From contig JBBBDQ010000750.1 of the NCBI GenBank assembly GCA_037127315.1, forward strand, positions 1,581,501-1,645,500: a stretch of 64,000 nucleotides of DNA. The letters are read 5' to 3'. Shown piece after piece: positions 31,992-42,606 of this stretch (positions within the stretch are counted from its first letter, which is position 1; each line of letters starts with the position of its first letter). Source of the stretch: Ascarosepion bandense (Eukaryota; Mollusca; Cephalopoda; Sepiida; Sepiidae). Below the pieces are notes generated by a model. It had not been told where the DNA came from. It ran no database searches and saw only the letters and a list, made by a program, of their open reading frames with translations. The position numbers were made by a program, and so were the translations under genes.

Positions 31992-32475
31992 ATGTCGGAC
32001 TTCATGTCAAAGAAAATGTATTTGCGATGAAATTTACTCCACTACTTTATTCAAAAGAAATCTGCAGCTAAAGCACACAGAATACTTTTTAAGACTTACA
32101 GCAACGAGGCTCTGTCGAAAACAACATGCAGAGATTAGTCGAGACACTTAAAAAATAATGACTTTTGACGCTGAAGATAAATTACTTTCTGGTGCACTAA
32201 AAAAGTTTAAAAAGAAAAACGAAGAATTAGAGACATGACTTCGTGAAGACTAATGTCAGGTGCAAGCTGAATTCGCCGAATCATTAAAAGTTGATCAAAC
32301 AACAGTTTCGAAATGTTTGAAAGCATTAAGAATGATTCAAATGCAAGGACATTGTGATGCGTTACGAGTTGAAGCCGAGAGACGTCGAACGACGTCATTT
32401 TACGCGTAAACAGCTACTTCAACGGCAGAAAGAGAAGTTTTTGTATTGTATTGTGACCGACGTTTTGTTTGAAGT
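31992..32475 (+). pseudogene. Mariner-family transposase, N-terminal half
   Basis: From an ATG at 31992 the frame reads MSDFMSKKMYLR, stop, then HYFIQKKSAAKAHRILFK and NEALSKTTCRD, the first helix-turn-helix of a mariner transposase of another subfamily than those at 8310 and 52543. After frame changes, later pieces match the second helix-turn-helix (a VDQTTVSK-like reading) and the KPRDVERR region. It stops before the first catalytic Asp. Several stops and shifts; non-functional. Confidence 0.7.
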
Positions 32476-32891
32476 ATAGATTTAACGCTTAAACCGTTAA
32501 ACTATGAATCAAAACAAATCGACTGACAAAACCGAAAATATTGATACCATGTTAGCGTGACCGGCTGATTTCCCCTACCGAAATATCCAAATGCTCTACA
32601 TGTTAAATCTTAATTTTTCATCAAACATATATTGAGCAATTTCTAATACAACTTTTTACTGGTCTAATTTAAATATGACTGTGTTTTATGTGTTGGTTCA
32701 ACTATTTATATATGCTCGTCAATGATGCATTATGAGTAGCAAGGTTAGTTGTATCATTCTGCTATTGTGTATGTGGTAACGGTTATGTTTTATATTATTC
32801 TAGAGGCTACTGAAATAATTGTGCGGTTATTTTTATGTATTTGATAGTCAGTGCTGTTTGTTCAAGTGTTTTATACATTACTTTTTTATTT
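32476..32891. other. No recognised feature
   Basis: AT-rich sequence between the mariner remnant and a LINE-B tail. Confidence 0.4.
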
Positions 32892-33124
32892 TTTAATCAT
32901 CTCACCCCAAGCAAGGCATTCCACTGCCACTATTGCGCATGGGGCTACATAGAGGAAGGTAAAGAGAAGGAGTGGTTAGACATAGGGAATGTCAGGAGGA
33001 AGGGTGACAGATGAGTAAGGATAGCGAGGATGAGGGTTGGGCAGATGGGAAGAGCGTTTGATAGAATGGGAGCAGGTTAGTGTGTTAGGTGTCTATTGAC
33101 CTTACATTGAAACTCCTGGAGATT
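32892..33124 (-). mobile_element. LINE-B 3' terminus (minus), truncated at a TAA array
   Basis: Nearly identical to 25152-25383. Its 5' truncation point (CTGGAGATT) runs directly into the TTA repeats at 33125-33177. Confidence 0.8.
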
Positions 33125-33177
33125 ATTATTATTACTTATTATTCATTAACTTTATTATTTGTTTATTATTATTATTA
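33125..33177. repeat. TAA array at the 3' junction of the R4-like element
   Basis: Imperfect TTA repeats on the plus strand, that is TAA repeats downstream of the minus-strand R4-like element. Confidence 0.85.
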
Positions 33178-36100
33178 TGTCATTTTTCATCATATTTCGA
33201 TTTCTGCTTTGGTCTCACTATCACCCAAGTCTGCGGGGAGACCTAAGGCAGGTCGTGGCGTGTTCTTATGATTCCATTTCATGTTTTTCTATCTTCCCTA
33301 TCATCCCTAGCATTACATAGATAAAGTTTTCCTTAGTGTGTGGGCTGTACTTAATAAAACAATTTTTTGTATATCTCTTAAGCTGGGGTTTCCAGGGATT
33401 CTTTCCAATGTGTTGATTTGTTCCATTTTTTATAATTCCAAGTGCACTTACTATCACTGGCACAACTCTTGTTTTCAATTTCCACATTTTTTCTATTTCA
33501 ATTTCCAGGTCTTTATATTTTGACAGTTTTTCAAATTCCTTGATTGCTATGTTACAATCCGCTGGACAAGCCATATCAATTAATAGACAAGTTTTCTCCT
33601 TCTGGTTTTTAACAATAATGTCTGGCCTGTTTGCTTCAATTTTTCTGTCTGTGTAGATGGTGTAATCCCATAGAATGGTTACATCTTCTATTTCTGTAGC
33701 CGGTGCTGGGTGATGTTCATACCAGTGTTTGTTTACAGCTTTTCCATAATGTTTGCACATTGCCCAATGTAAATATTGCCCAACTCTATCGTGGCGATTT
33801 TTATATTCATTTGGGGCAAGCACAGAACAGCCTGAGATTAGGTGGTCTATTGTTTCTTGGTGTTTATCACAAAACCTGCATTTTGGATCCATATTATTAT
33901 GCATAATATTTGCCTGAAAGTTTCTAGTGAAAAGACTTTGGTCTTGTGCTGCAAGAATAAAGCCTTCTGTTTCAGACTTTAATCCAGATGAACGTAACCA
34001 TCGATGAGTATTAACTTTGTCAACATTGGATTAATTGGCACGTTCTGGATATTGGCCATGCAGAGGTTTGTCTTTCCAGCGCTGTTTCATCTGTTCAAGA
34101 GCTTTATCTTTGGCTTTCATTTTCATATTTTTTGCCGCAATAGTTGGTTCTTGGCTTCTGTTTTGCTTTTCTACAGAATCTACTAACTGTAAATCTTGTT
34201 TGTATTTACTGCCTTTTTTTATTATTGAATATTTTTTCTTTCTTTCTTCATGTTGCCTTACTAATTGTATCATCCAATCCTTTGTTGTTTCTATGTATGT
34301 TAGTAAGCCAATAGTTGTTGTCTTGTATGACAATTCCAGCTGAATAAGACCTCTTCCACCTTCTTTACGGGGTATGTATAGACGGTCTACATCAGACTTT
34401 GGATGATGCATCTTATGCTTAGAAAGAAGCTTTCTTGTTTTAGCATCCATTCGCCTGATGTCGTTTAGAATCCAGTTTAAGATGTTAAAGCTATATTGGA
34501 CAACTGGGATTGCAAGGCTATTAATGGCCATAACTCTGTTCTGAGAATTCAATTCAGTTTTTAATATCATTCGTAGCCTTCTATAGTACTCTTTACGCAC
34601 TATTTCTTTCATTTTTTTATGGTGAATGTTTTCACTCTCATTTACACCTAGGTATTTATAAGCTTCTTCTGGTTTCAATTCTTTTATTGTTACAGCAGGG
34701 TCTAAGCTAATTGAGGATGTTTCTTGTATTGATCCACGTAAAACTGTAGCTTTAGCACATTTACTCAAATTAAATTTCATTCCAATGTCTTCGCTGAAGC
34801 ATTTTACAGTTTGCAGAAGACCTTCCAGCTCATTATCATTCTTAGCATATAACTTTAAGTCATCCATGTAAAATAGATGGCTTATTTTCTTTTGGCCTAT
34901 TTTATAACCACATTCTGTCTTATTAAGTTGACTGTTTAGTGCTATTAATGATATGCAGAATAGTAAGGGAGATAAAGAATCACCTTGAAATATACCTCTT
35001 TTGATGTTTATTTCATCAGACTTATAGGTTCCATTTATATGATTGAGGTAAAGGGTTGTTTTCCATATAGACATGCACTGTTTGATGAACTTGATGATGA
35101 CGGGCGATATCTTGTATATATTTAAAGTCTTTAAAATCCAGGAATGTGGCACACTATCGAATGCCTTTCGATAATATATCCAGGCAGTACTAAGATTTGT
35201 CTTTGTACTGTAGCAGTTTTCCAGGATCATTTTGTTAATTAGCAATTGGTCTTTACATCCATAACAGCCACGTTTGCACCCTTTTTGTTCAAGCGGTATC
35301 ATGTCATTTCTTTCTAAGAATAAATATGTCTGTTTTGTTAAAATAGATGTTAATAATTTATATGTTGTCGGAAGACATGTAATTGGTCTGTAGTTTTTCG
35401 GGTTGTTTGTTTCACCATTCTTGGGTAGAAGAAATGTAATTCCTTTGGTCATCCATGCAGGAATTTTAGTGGGATCGTCAACCATTTCTTGAAGTTCTTT
35501 GGCTATTTTTTTATGTGCTGTATTTAAATAATATAGCCAAAAGTTAGGAATTTTATCTATACCTGGGAATTTCCAATTGTGTGCTTTTTTTAGTGCAAAT
35601 TTAACATCATCTTCTGTAATTCCAGACCATGTCTGTTCTGGTTTATTTTTCATTCGTTCTATCTCTTGCGCAATCCAATGTACTTCCTTGCTATGTTCTT
35701 TAGGGCAAGTCCATATCTTTTCCCAGAACTGTGTGACTTCTTCCATTCTGGGGGGGGGGACTGTCACTTCAATTCTTTTTTTACCTATTTCCCTGTAAAA
35801 TCTCTTTGTATCAGTTTGAAAAATCTTGTTTTGTCTGTAAAATCTTGCTCTTTTCTCATAGCGTCTTATTCTTTGAGCCTTCAGTTGGATTTTTTGCTTT
35901 ATTTTTTCTTTATTTGATAAGACTTCATTTTCATTTCTAATGTTATATTTTCTTTCGGCTCTTCTGCTTTTCCTAGTTCTTACATTTATTCCTCTACTCA
36001 GTTCATCCAGTACTGATAGTTCACTTCTAAGTTGTTCGATTTCTTTTTCTATTTTTCTTTTCCAAGGTGGATCTTCATGTCTGCGAGACTGCCTTGTTTT

Positions 36101-37787
36101 TATTTTGATATTCAATTTTTTTGTTGCTGCTATTGCTGATGCATATATTGCTTCGTTGAGATTTGTATGAGTGTCTTCATCCAATATTAATTTCAGTGCT
36201 GCATTGTAGAGTTTAATAGTTCGGAGGTTATGTTTTGTTGGTTGTAATTTTGGGAGCTGTTCACGTTCCTCCATTGTAATATTTTGTATTTGACTTAGAT
36301 GGTTCTTTATTTCTACCTTGGCTTCCTGTATATTGTTCTTATTTTCCGTCAAATAATTATCTTCGATGTGTTCTGAACTCGTTTTATTTTCGTCTTTTAA
36401 CTGACTCAGATCACACCTTTTCAGCACTTTTAAGCTTACAGCATTATCTTCGCAGTGATTTGCGTGTTTCACGGTTTCTACATTATGACCTGTGGCTTGT
36501 TTGATGTTATTACTTTTTATTTCTGATTCTGATTCCGGTTCCTTTTCATATTTTGTTGATTCGTCTCTTCTTGTTACAATTCTTTTAATTTCATTAATTT
36601 CAGCCTCTGTCAGTCGGTTATTACGATTAATGTACCTACGTACATTGGCTAATTTATTTTCGTCAATATACTTTCTATTTGCTTGACCAACTTTTTCACG
36701 CCAAATGTCATATGTTTGGCGAGTCATGTTTTTTTGAGGTTTGAGTAACGCTTCATGAAATGCAGTCATAACGACTTTGTACTCCTCACGAGACCATTTT
36801 ATTTTTTCTTTCTTTAAATATACGGTTGTAGATCTAGCTGGAGAATTTTCAGGACCATCATTAGGATTATCCTGGTTGTGGGGACCTGAAGATTCATTCT
36901 TTGTGTAGGAGTTTGTTCCTATGGCAGATTTTTCGACCTCAGGTAGGTTCCCTCCTGAAGGACGGGCTCCCTGTTTATCCACTGGAAGAGCCATACTGGA
37001 CTTTTTATTTCTATTTGTATTTTTCATGTTTTTCCCACGAGTGACGCACGGGTCCAAAAGTCCACCCAAAGTTGCCCGGCAAACAGGGTCCCGAAGCCTG
37101 TAGGGGATTGTTTGTGACCTCATAACGCAGTAGCCATCCACTCCTCGGCACGATTAACACCTTGAGTTGCGGGTTGTTGTTCGGAGTTTTCCTTCTCCTA
37201 AATGGGCTGCCAAGCGACATCTGACATAGACGCGATTGGAATTCAAGGAGAAAGACGCTGGTTAAAAAAAAAAAACCTTTGGCGTAGCAACGGCTCAACG
37301 AAACAAAACATCACTACTAGAGTATTTTGTTAAAAAAAAAATATTAATGGAAAAAATTTGACATACGTTTAAAGTTTATTTGTGCTGTGAGATTTTAAAA
37401 AAAATGTAATAATTTGTTCGTCCACTTTATATTCATTTATTTTTTCAACAAAGTCGTTGGTCAAAAATAGGGTTATCAGAATAAGATAAATTAAATAAGT
37501 AAATTAAATCAATAAATAAATAAGAATAAATATATCAATAAATAGTTAAAAAAAAAATTTTTTTTACGAAATATCGACAGCTAAAGGAAATATAATACGG
37601 ATGATTTTATTTAGGTTCATTTAAAGAACAAACAGATAGATTAAAATAAAACAGAATTTCATAAAAAAAAAAAATTCGGTAATATCTAAAGAAAAAAATC
37701 CTATTTATATTAAAACAGAATTTCATATTGAGAAAAAGAAAAATTCAAAGAGAGATACGCTGGTTGAAAAAACAAACAAACTTGAAT
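33178..37787 (-). mobile_element. R4/Dong-like non-LTR retrotransposon, near full length
   Basis: A single-ORF element of about 4.6 kb. The 3' junction is sharp: GAAAAATGACA followed by TAA repeats, identical to the junction of the copy ending at 62190. The 5' boundary is less certain: coding starts at 37141, and TTA repeats at 37787-37811 are the likely 5' flank. The untranslated region between 37260 and 37787 is AT-rich with a repeated GATACGCTGGTT/GACGCTGGTT pair. Dong elements of insects are known to insert into TAA repeats, which fits both borders. Confidence 0.8.
33266..37141 (-). pseudogene. R4/Dong-like ORF: Myb-like, RT, CCHC and restriction-like endonuclease
   Basis: One reading frame of about 1,290 codons, interrupted by a single TAA at codon 1037 (34031-34033). 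Domains in order: basic/acidic N-terminus; Myb-like segment around 115-190 (WSREEYKVVMTAF, TRQTYDIWREK, YIDENKLANVRRYINRN); reverse transcriptase about 560-800; then, past the stop, a CX2CX8HX4C finger (CRFCDKHQETIDHLISGC) and a PD-(D/E)XK-type nuclease (RPDIIVK, LLIDMACPADCNIAIKEFEK, KYKDLEIEIEKMW). This order, with the endonuclease at the C-terminus, marks the R2/R4-type lineages, and YMDD plus the Myb segment point to R4. Defects: motif A reads WIYYRKAFDS, so the catalytic Asp is Tyr656 (codon 35174-35176); the stop; and an extra base near 33415 that shifts the last 45 codons. YMDD (760-761 DD) is intact. Confidence 0.85.
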
Positions 37788-37811
37788 TATTATTATTATT
37801 ATTATTATTAT
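37787..37811. repeat. TTA array, likely 5' flank of the R4-like element
   Basis: Eight perfect ATT/TTA units; TAA repeats in the element's orientation. Confidence 0.8.
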
Positions 37812-38105
37812 TTGTGTTTATTTGCATAATCGTAATTTTTTAATTTGTTTGTTTTTTTACTTAATTTGTTTAACTTATTTATTGGTTTAGATTTTTTGGT
37901 TATTTTATTTCAATTTACTTTTCTTTCATATCGTTTTTAGTTTTCGACTAATACAACGTAGTAAAATAGTTGTTTTCGCGTTTATATTTTGAGATGAGTT
38001 GTGATCGTTTAACTAGTAATTTGTTTTAGTCAGGGAAGGTAATTAAAGTTATTTTATCTTCCAGATAGAGTTTACAACTTTGGTATTTATTGTTGTAGGC
38101 TGATA
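37812..38105. other. No recognised feature
   Basis: T-rich sequence between the TTA array and the Tigger remnant. Confidence 0.4.
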
Positions 38106-38687
38106 GAGTGGAACCTCTACTTACGAAATTAATTCGTTCTGGAAGTCGTGGAGACGCTTTTTAACCTATAAATGCCCTAATCAGTTCCAACCCCTCAAAA
38201 TCTCGGATCACAGTTTTTTCCAAGCCGCATTAAGGGTACGTCTGCCAAACTATGTCGATTATCTTGAGGCAAACAACAATATCGAAGTGCTGCTTCTAAA
38301 ACTCACGAAGGGTAAGCTGAGTGTTTTCAATGATGTCGAAACACCTCTTGAAAAGGTGTTTTGTGTAGAGTTCCTTGAAGTTTGAAATGACTTGTTGATC
38401 TATTAGCTGGAGGATAGAAGTGGTGTTAGGTGGGAGGTACAGCACCTTAATAAACAAGAACTCCTCCAGGATATCATCTTTGAGACCGGGCGGGTGGGCA
38501 GGGGCATTATCAAGAATGAGGAGACACTTGAAGAGGCAATTGAACGAGTAGCAGCGCGTATTTTGAAATTTTCGCCTTTCGTATTCTGAAATTTCTTTCG
38601 TAACAAGAGGCAATATTTTTCCCGAAGAAGCGTTTCGTAACCTGAAAATTTCGTATGCATAGCTTTTCGTAAGTATATGCTCCACTG
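38106..38687 (-). mobile_element. Tigger/pogo-like DNA transposon, internally deleted
   Basis: Terminal inverted repeats GAGTGGAACCTCTACTTACG (plus end) and CAGTGGAGCATATACTTACG (minus end), each flanked by TA. At about 580 bp it is far shorter than the usual 2-3 kb, so most of the element is deleted. Confidence 0.75.
38296..38600 (-). pseudogene. Tigger/pogo transposase, DDE-domain fragment
   Basis: A short run of the DDE_1 catalytic domain used by pogo/Tigger transposases and their domesticated TIGD/jerky relatives. CLLILDNAPAHPPGLKDDI holds one catalytic Asp, followed by IKVLYLPPNTTSILQLIDQQVI with the next, and NFKELYTKHLFKRCFD. The frame is open from the terminal repeat to 38296, but about 50 N-terminal codons are only translated terminal sequence (AYEIFRLRN, TKEISEYERRKFQ). 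The CENP-B-type DNA-binding domain, the first Asp and the C-terminus are missing. It is a transposon remnant; nothing suggests domestication. Confidence 0.8.
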
Positions 38688-38837
38688 TACTGTTTTCCAT
38701 ATTTTTTATATTTTTCGCTTGTTTTTGTTCTTGTTTTTAATTTCCTATATATGTTTAAAAGCCACTTTACTGTTAACGTATTTTTAATTTGTAATGAATG
38801 TCCTCCATTTCCAGGGTCCTTCAGTTGTTCCTATGTA

Positions 38838-39497
38838 CACTACCGGCCATAATTATTAGGCAACCCCAGTATTTAAAAAAATGATGTATTTCATACTATC
38901 TTTTAGTATTTATTGCCACGTAAAGACACCTCAGCGTGGTGTAATGGTTAGCAAGCTCGTCTCGCTAGAATCATTATAAGTGAGTAGTGAGTTCGTCCTC
39001 ACTGGGTACCCCCTAATTTCGGCCATGTGTTACGTCTAAGATACGCTTAGAAAATCACTTTCCTCCAGGTTTGGGGTTTGGGCGCAGGACTAACAGCGCT
39101 GCCCCATAAAAAACAGTTTGTTACGGAAACAGCTAAAACGCTGCCGTACACACCATTAGGTGTAAGGAAAAGTTTATTTTATCATTATTGCCAAGTGAAT
39201 AATTGCAAATGAAAATAGAATGGTTCTTTTGTTAATGTTGCACAAAAACATGTGCATGAAATGAATTTATAAATATTTGATAATTACCTATATTGCAGTT
39301 TCATCAATGAATGAATGAAAAAATTAAGGGTGATTCGGACGAATTCATCTTTGCAACCTTGACTTGTAAAATTTTGCCGTGTAATAATAATAAAAGAACC
39401 ATTCTATTTTGATTTGGCAAAAATATACTAAAAATAGTATGAAATACACAATTTCTTTAAAAAAACTGGTGTGGCCTAATAATTATGGCCGGTAGTG
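38838..39497 (+). mobile_element. MITE-1, complete but split by SINE-2
   Basis: Ends CACTACCGGCCATAATTATT and AATAATTATGGCCGGTAGTG, both next to TA. The interior right of the SINE differs from the other copies (GGTGATTCGGACGAATTC, TTTGCAACCTTGACTTG), so this is a sister subfamily sharing only the terminal repeats. Confidence 0.85.
38922..39185 (+). mobile_element. SINE-2, longest copy, with target-site duplication
   Basis: A GTGGTGTAATGGTTAGC head, B-box-like GAGTTCGTCCTCAC and CGTCTAAGATACGCTTAG. It then has about 120 bp not present in the short copies (GGTTTGGGCGCAGGACTAAC, CAGTTTGTTACGG), ending AGGTGTAAGGAAA. It is flanked by TATTGCCACGT / TATTGCCAAGT, an 11-bp duplication with one change. 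It shows that the units at 11483-12203 and 62500 are 3'-shortened. Confidence 0.85.
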
Positions 39498-40229
39498 TAT
39501 GCTTTTTCTTCGTTATCTGCTGATTTTACAGTGGATTGGTATATCGTATTATTATGTCGTTTAAGGGAAATTTGTTATTTGGTCTGCAGTTGCACGTGGG
39601 TTTGATTTGTGCTAGTGGTTTGTTGGGTTTTTCTGTATCGTTTTTTTTTTATTATTATTTGTGCCATGTTCTGGGTGTAAGTGTAGCTAATTTTTACTGT
39701 GCTTTTGTTGAATGTCTAGTGGGGAGTGCTCGATGGTTGCTGTATGTGTATGAGTTTAATGAATATTTTTCTTACGTTTGTTTTTCTGTTTTTGTTTTCG
39801 TACGATGATCCTCTTTTTGTTGGCATTTTGGGGCTGTGCGCATGAATCTTACTTGGCTTTGTTGAAGAAGACTTCACTGGAAAACTTTTCAGATAGCAAC
39901 CCAACACACAAATAACAAATTAGAGATACTAAAATATAATCTTATTATTATTATATAATTATTATATTATATAATATATAGTTATATTATTGAAATCTTA
40001 CTTGGCTTCGTGGATGGAATGTTTCACTAGAGGAATTTTCAGATAGCAACCCAACACACCAATCACAAATTGTACATACCAAAATCAGACAGTAAAAAAA
40101 ATTAAATATATGGTAAGTGTTTTAACAGAGAATGGAAAGTGCATGCAAAAATGAATAAAGAATGCGCGTTTGTCTTCCAAAATCTGAGTAATGTATTAAA
40201 AAACAAAAAAGAAATTGTTAGAAACAAAG

Positions 40230-40267
<38 letters not shown>
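39498..40267. repeat. AT/T-rich sequence with an imperfect 90-bp duplication
   Basis: CTTACTTGGCTT...TTTCAGATAGCAACCCAACAC occurs at about 39849 and again at 39997. A 90-codon frame at 39536 is low-complexity and not recognised. A TA tract lies at 40236-40268. Confidence 0.5.
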
Positions 40268-40271
<4 letters not shown>

Positions 40272-40565
40272 CGTTTCACATCGAGCAAGGCATTCCACTG
40301 CCACTATTGCGCAGGGGGTTACATAGTGGGGGAAAGTGATCAGAAAGAGTGGTTAGATATAGGAAATGTCAGAAGAAGGGTGATAGACGGGTAAGGATAC
40401 CGAGAATGATGGTTGGTTAGATGGTAAGAGTGTTTGAGAGAATAGATGCAAGTTAGTGTGATAGAAGGTGTCTATTGACCTTACATTTAAACTCCTGGAG
40501 ATTGTAGCCGTCGGGGGAAGCAGACATGTGGAAGGGAATTCCACAGGCGGGAAGCGCGAGAAATT
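40268..40565 (-). mobile_element. LINE-B 3' end (minus)
   Basis: Family terminus and untranslated end, cut off at GGCGGGAAGCGCGAGAAA where an RTE-A fragment begins in the opposite orientation. Confidence 0.75.
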
Positions 40566-40589
40566 ATATTATAACTGTTATGAGATATC

Positions 40590-41835
40590 TGTCTTCCTTT
40601 ATAACAGTGAATGCTATACAGCCTTCTCAAAGATAAAGACGAAACTTAAAACAACAGAAATGTGGTTCTACAGAAGGATGCTGAGAATACCCTGGACTGA
40701 ATATGTGAACAGCAACAAAGTTTTAGAGAAAATGTAAATAAAAAAGAAACTTATACTTAACATCAGGATGAAAGAGTTGAAATTTATACGGGACTTAATG
40801 AAGAAGGAGGGCTTGGAAAATACGAGGGACATTGAATAAATAAGGGGAATTTTTCGGTATAAAGATTTCTAATACAGATACAAGCTTTTTTTTTTTTATT
40901 TTTCAACGTAGTCTCCCAACAGTGTCACACACTTTTCTCATCTGTGCACAAGCTTCCGTATTCCCTCAGCGTAAAAATCTTTGGACTGATGTCACAGCCA
41001 ATTGTTCACAGCACTTTTGACTTTATCGTCACTTTCAAACTTCAAATGAACGTTTTCAAGGGACCAGGCTAGTGAAAAGAAGGGGAAAGGTCTGAGCTGT
41101 AAGAGGAATGAGGTAGCAGTTCCCATCCCAGTTCGTTGGTGGTCTGCACCGTTTGGGCTGCTGTGTGAGCTGACCTTCGAGTAGGCAAGTTCATCATGGA
41201 CAATTTTGTGTGCTGTTCCAACAGATAGGCTCATATTCCTTGCAATGCCATCCACTGTCACCCTTCTGTCAGACTGAATGAGGTCATTGAATGATTCGAT
41301 CACCTAGACCTCACTTCTGTAGGCCTCCCAGGCCTGTCTTCATACTCAACACTGCTCCGTCCTTTTAGCCCACTTGTAGACATTTTTTCGGCTGAAACAT
41401 GTGGCACTATACACACTTGACATTCTCCTATGAATTTCAACTGGTTTGCACACTTCAGCAACCAAAAACTTGATAACTGACATCTGTTCAATCCTGGAGC
41501 ATGCTTTTGGTCGGCCGTCTTTGTTAATATCCAAAACTCAAAGTTTTTTTTCAATCTGCAAAAAAATTAAATCCCTTTGAAAAAGAACTAAAAGAAAAAA
41601 GATTTTAAAAATAGTAAGTTTCTATCTGTATTAGAAGTCCTTATATCTAAAAATTCACCTTATTTATTGCATGACCCTCGTAGAAATCCTTATACCGAAA
41701 ACTTCACCTTATTTATTGAATGACCCTCGTATGATACTCACAGTTTAGATTGAGGGCAAAGCAGGGAAAAACAACAGATAATATCATTAGCAACCTTGAG
41801 TAAATCATCTTTATCTTAACATATTTTACGTATAC
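40590..41835 (+). pseudogene. RTE-A LINE 3' coding region, split by a mariner
   Basis: The left part (40590-40820) reads YNSECYTAFSKIKTKLK, TEMWFYRRMLRIPWTEYV and RMKELKFIRDLMKKEGLEN, the conserved region after the RT domain. The right part (41732-41835) continues in register with MILTV, a stop, IEGKAGKNN, the next block of the same family. Between them is the internally deleted mariner. Fused at the TA target, the frame across the junction is continuous, so the two halves were one LINE copy before the insertion. Confidence 0.8.
40821..41731 (-). mobile_element. Mariner, internally deleted copy with a doubled right end
   Basis: Ends match the fuller mariner at 52541 (TACGAGGGACATTGAATAAA; TATTGCATGACCCTCGTA). 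The N-terminal transposase region is readable on the minus strand (KFLVAEVCKPVEIHRRM, FSRKNVYKWAK, DRRVTVDGIARNMSLSVGTA). About 425 bp of the centre are missing compared with the other copy (52879-53306 there). The right terminal repeat is present twice in tandem, ending at 41682 and 41731. Confidence 0.85.
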
Positions 41836-41942
41836 TTACCATGAAAGCGAAACCAAGCATGAAGAAAAGGAAAATCACGTAAGATATAAAGAAAAGAGTA
41901 CTAAACTGCTTTGCATAATCAGTATCTTTTTTTTTTTTTTTT

Positions 41943-42606
41943 TTTAATCATTTCACCCCGAGCAAGGCAGAAACGCCACTGATGTGCAGGGGGTTACATA
42001 AATGTAAAAAGATTAATTAGAAAAGAGTGAGGAGTACAAGCTAGTTAGAAAGGAACAATAGAAAGCTGAGAAAGCAGGTGCAATGACAGGTACATGGGCG
42101 GAGAGAAAGGGAAGGTTATACAGGGGAGGGGAGAGAGCTAGAGGCCAGTGGTTAGTAGGTGAGTATTAACTTTGCTTTTAAATTTCTGGAGGTCGTAGCC
42201 GTCAGGAAAGCAAGAATACGGGAGTGAGTTCCACAGGCGGGAAGTGCGAGAGAGGAAGCTGCAGGAGTAGAATTGTCGTCTGCGTTTGGCTAACCTGACT
42301 GTGAATGGGTGGGACCCAGTTGCCAGTCTGGTTGAACGGGTAAACACCTGTTGAGGAGGCATCAGTGACTTAAGCTCATCCGAGCAGAAGCCATGAAAGT
42401 ATTTATAGAAGAGACAGAGGGAGGCCACATTTCGACGATGGGAAAGTGGCTGCAGACGAGTCGCCAGATCAGTACCTATCACATTACAGACTCTCCTTTG
42501 GAGCTTGTCAAGAACACTGAGGAGAACGGCAGGGGCACCTGACCATAAATGGCAGCAGTACTCCATGCACGGACGGATAAGTGAATGTTGAACAATCTCT
42601 TGACAG
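41943..42606 (-). pseudogene. LINE-B C-terminal coding region and 3' end (minus), best-kept copy
   Basis: An open frame of 142 codons (42566-42138) reads MEYCCHLWSGAPAVLLSVLDK, LQRRVCNVIGTDLATRL, LCLFYKYFHGFCSDELKSL, then FTRSTRLATGSHPF, RRQFYSCSFLSRTSRLWNSL, and stops after LLTTGL. This is the domain after the reverse transcriptase in CR1/Jockey-like LINEs, function unknown. 5'-truncated: RT and endonuclease are absent. Same subfamily as 30937-31457. It abuts an RTE-A tail on the other strand. Confidence 0.8.

Noticed and set aside
38296..38700. Domesticated Tigger-derived (TIGD or jerky-like) gene
   Set aside because: Only a DDE fragment between terminal repeats is present; the DNA-binding domain and one catalytic Asp are missing.
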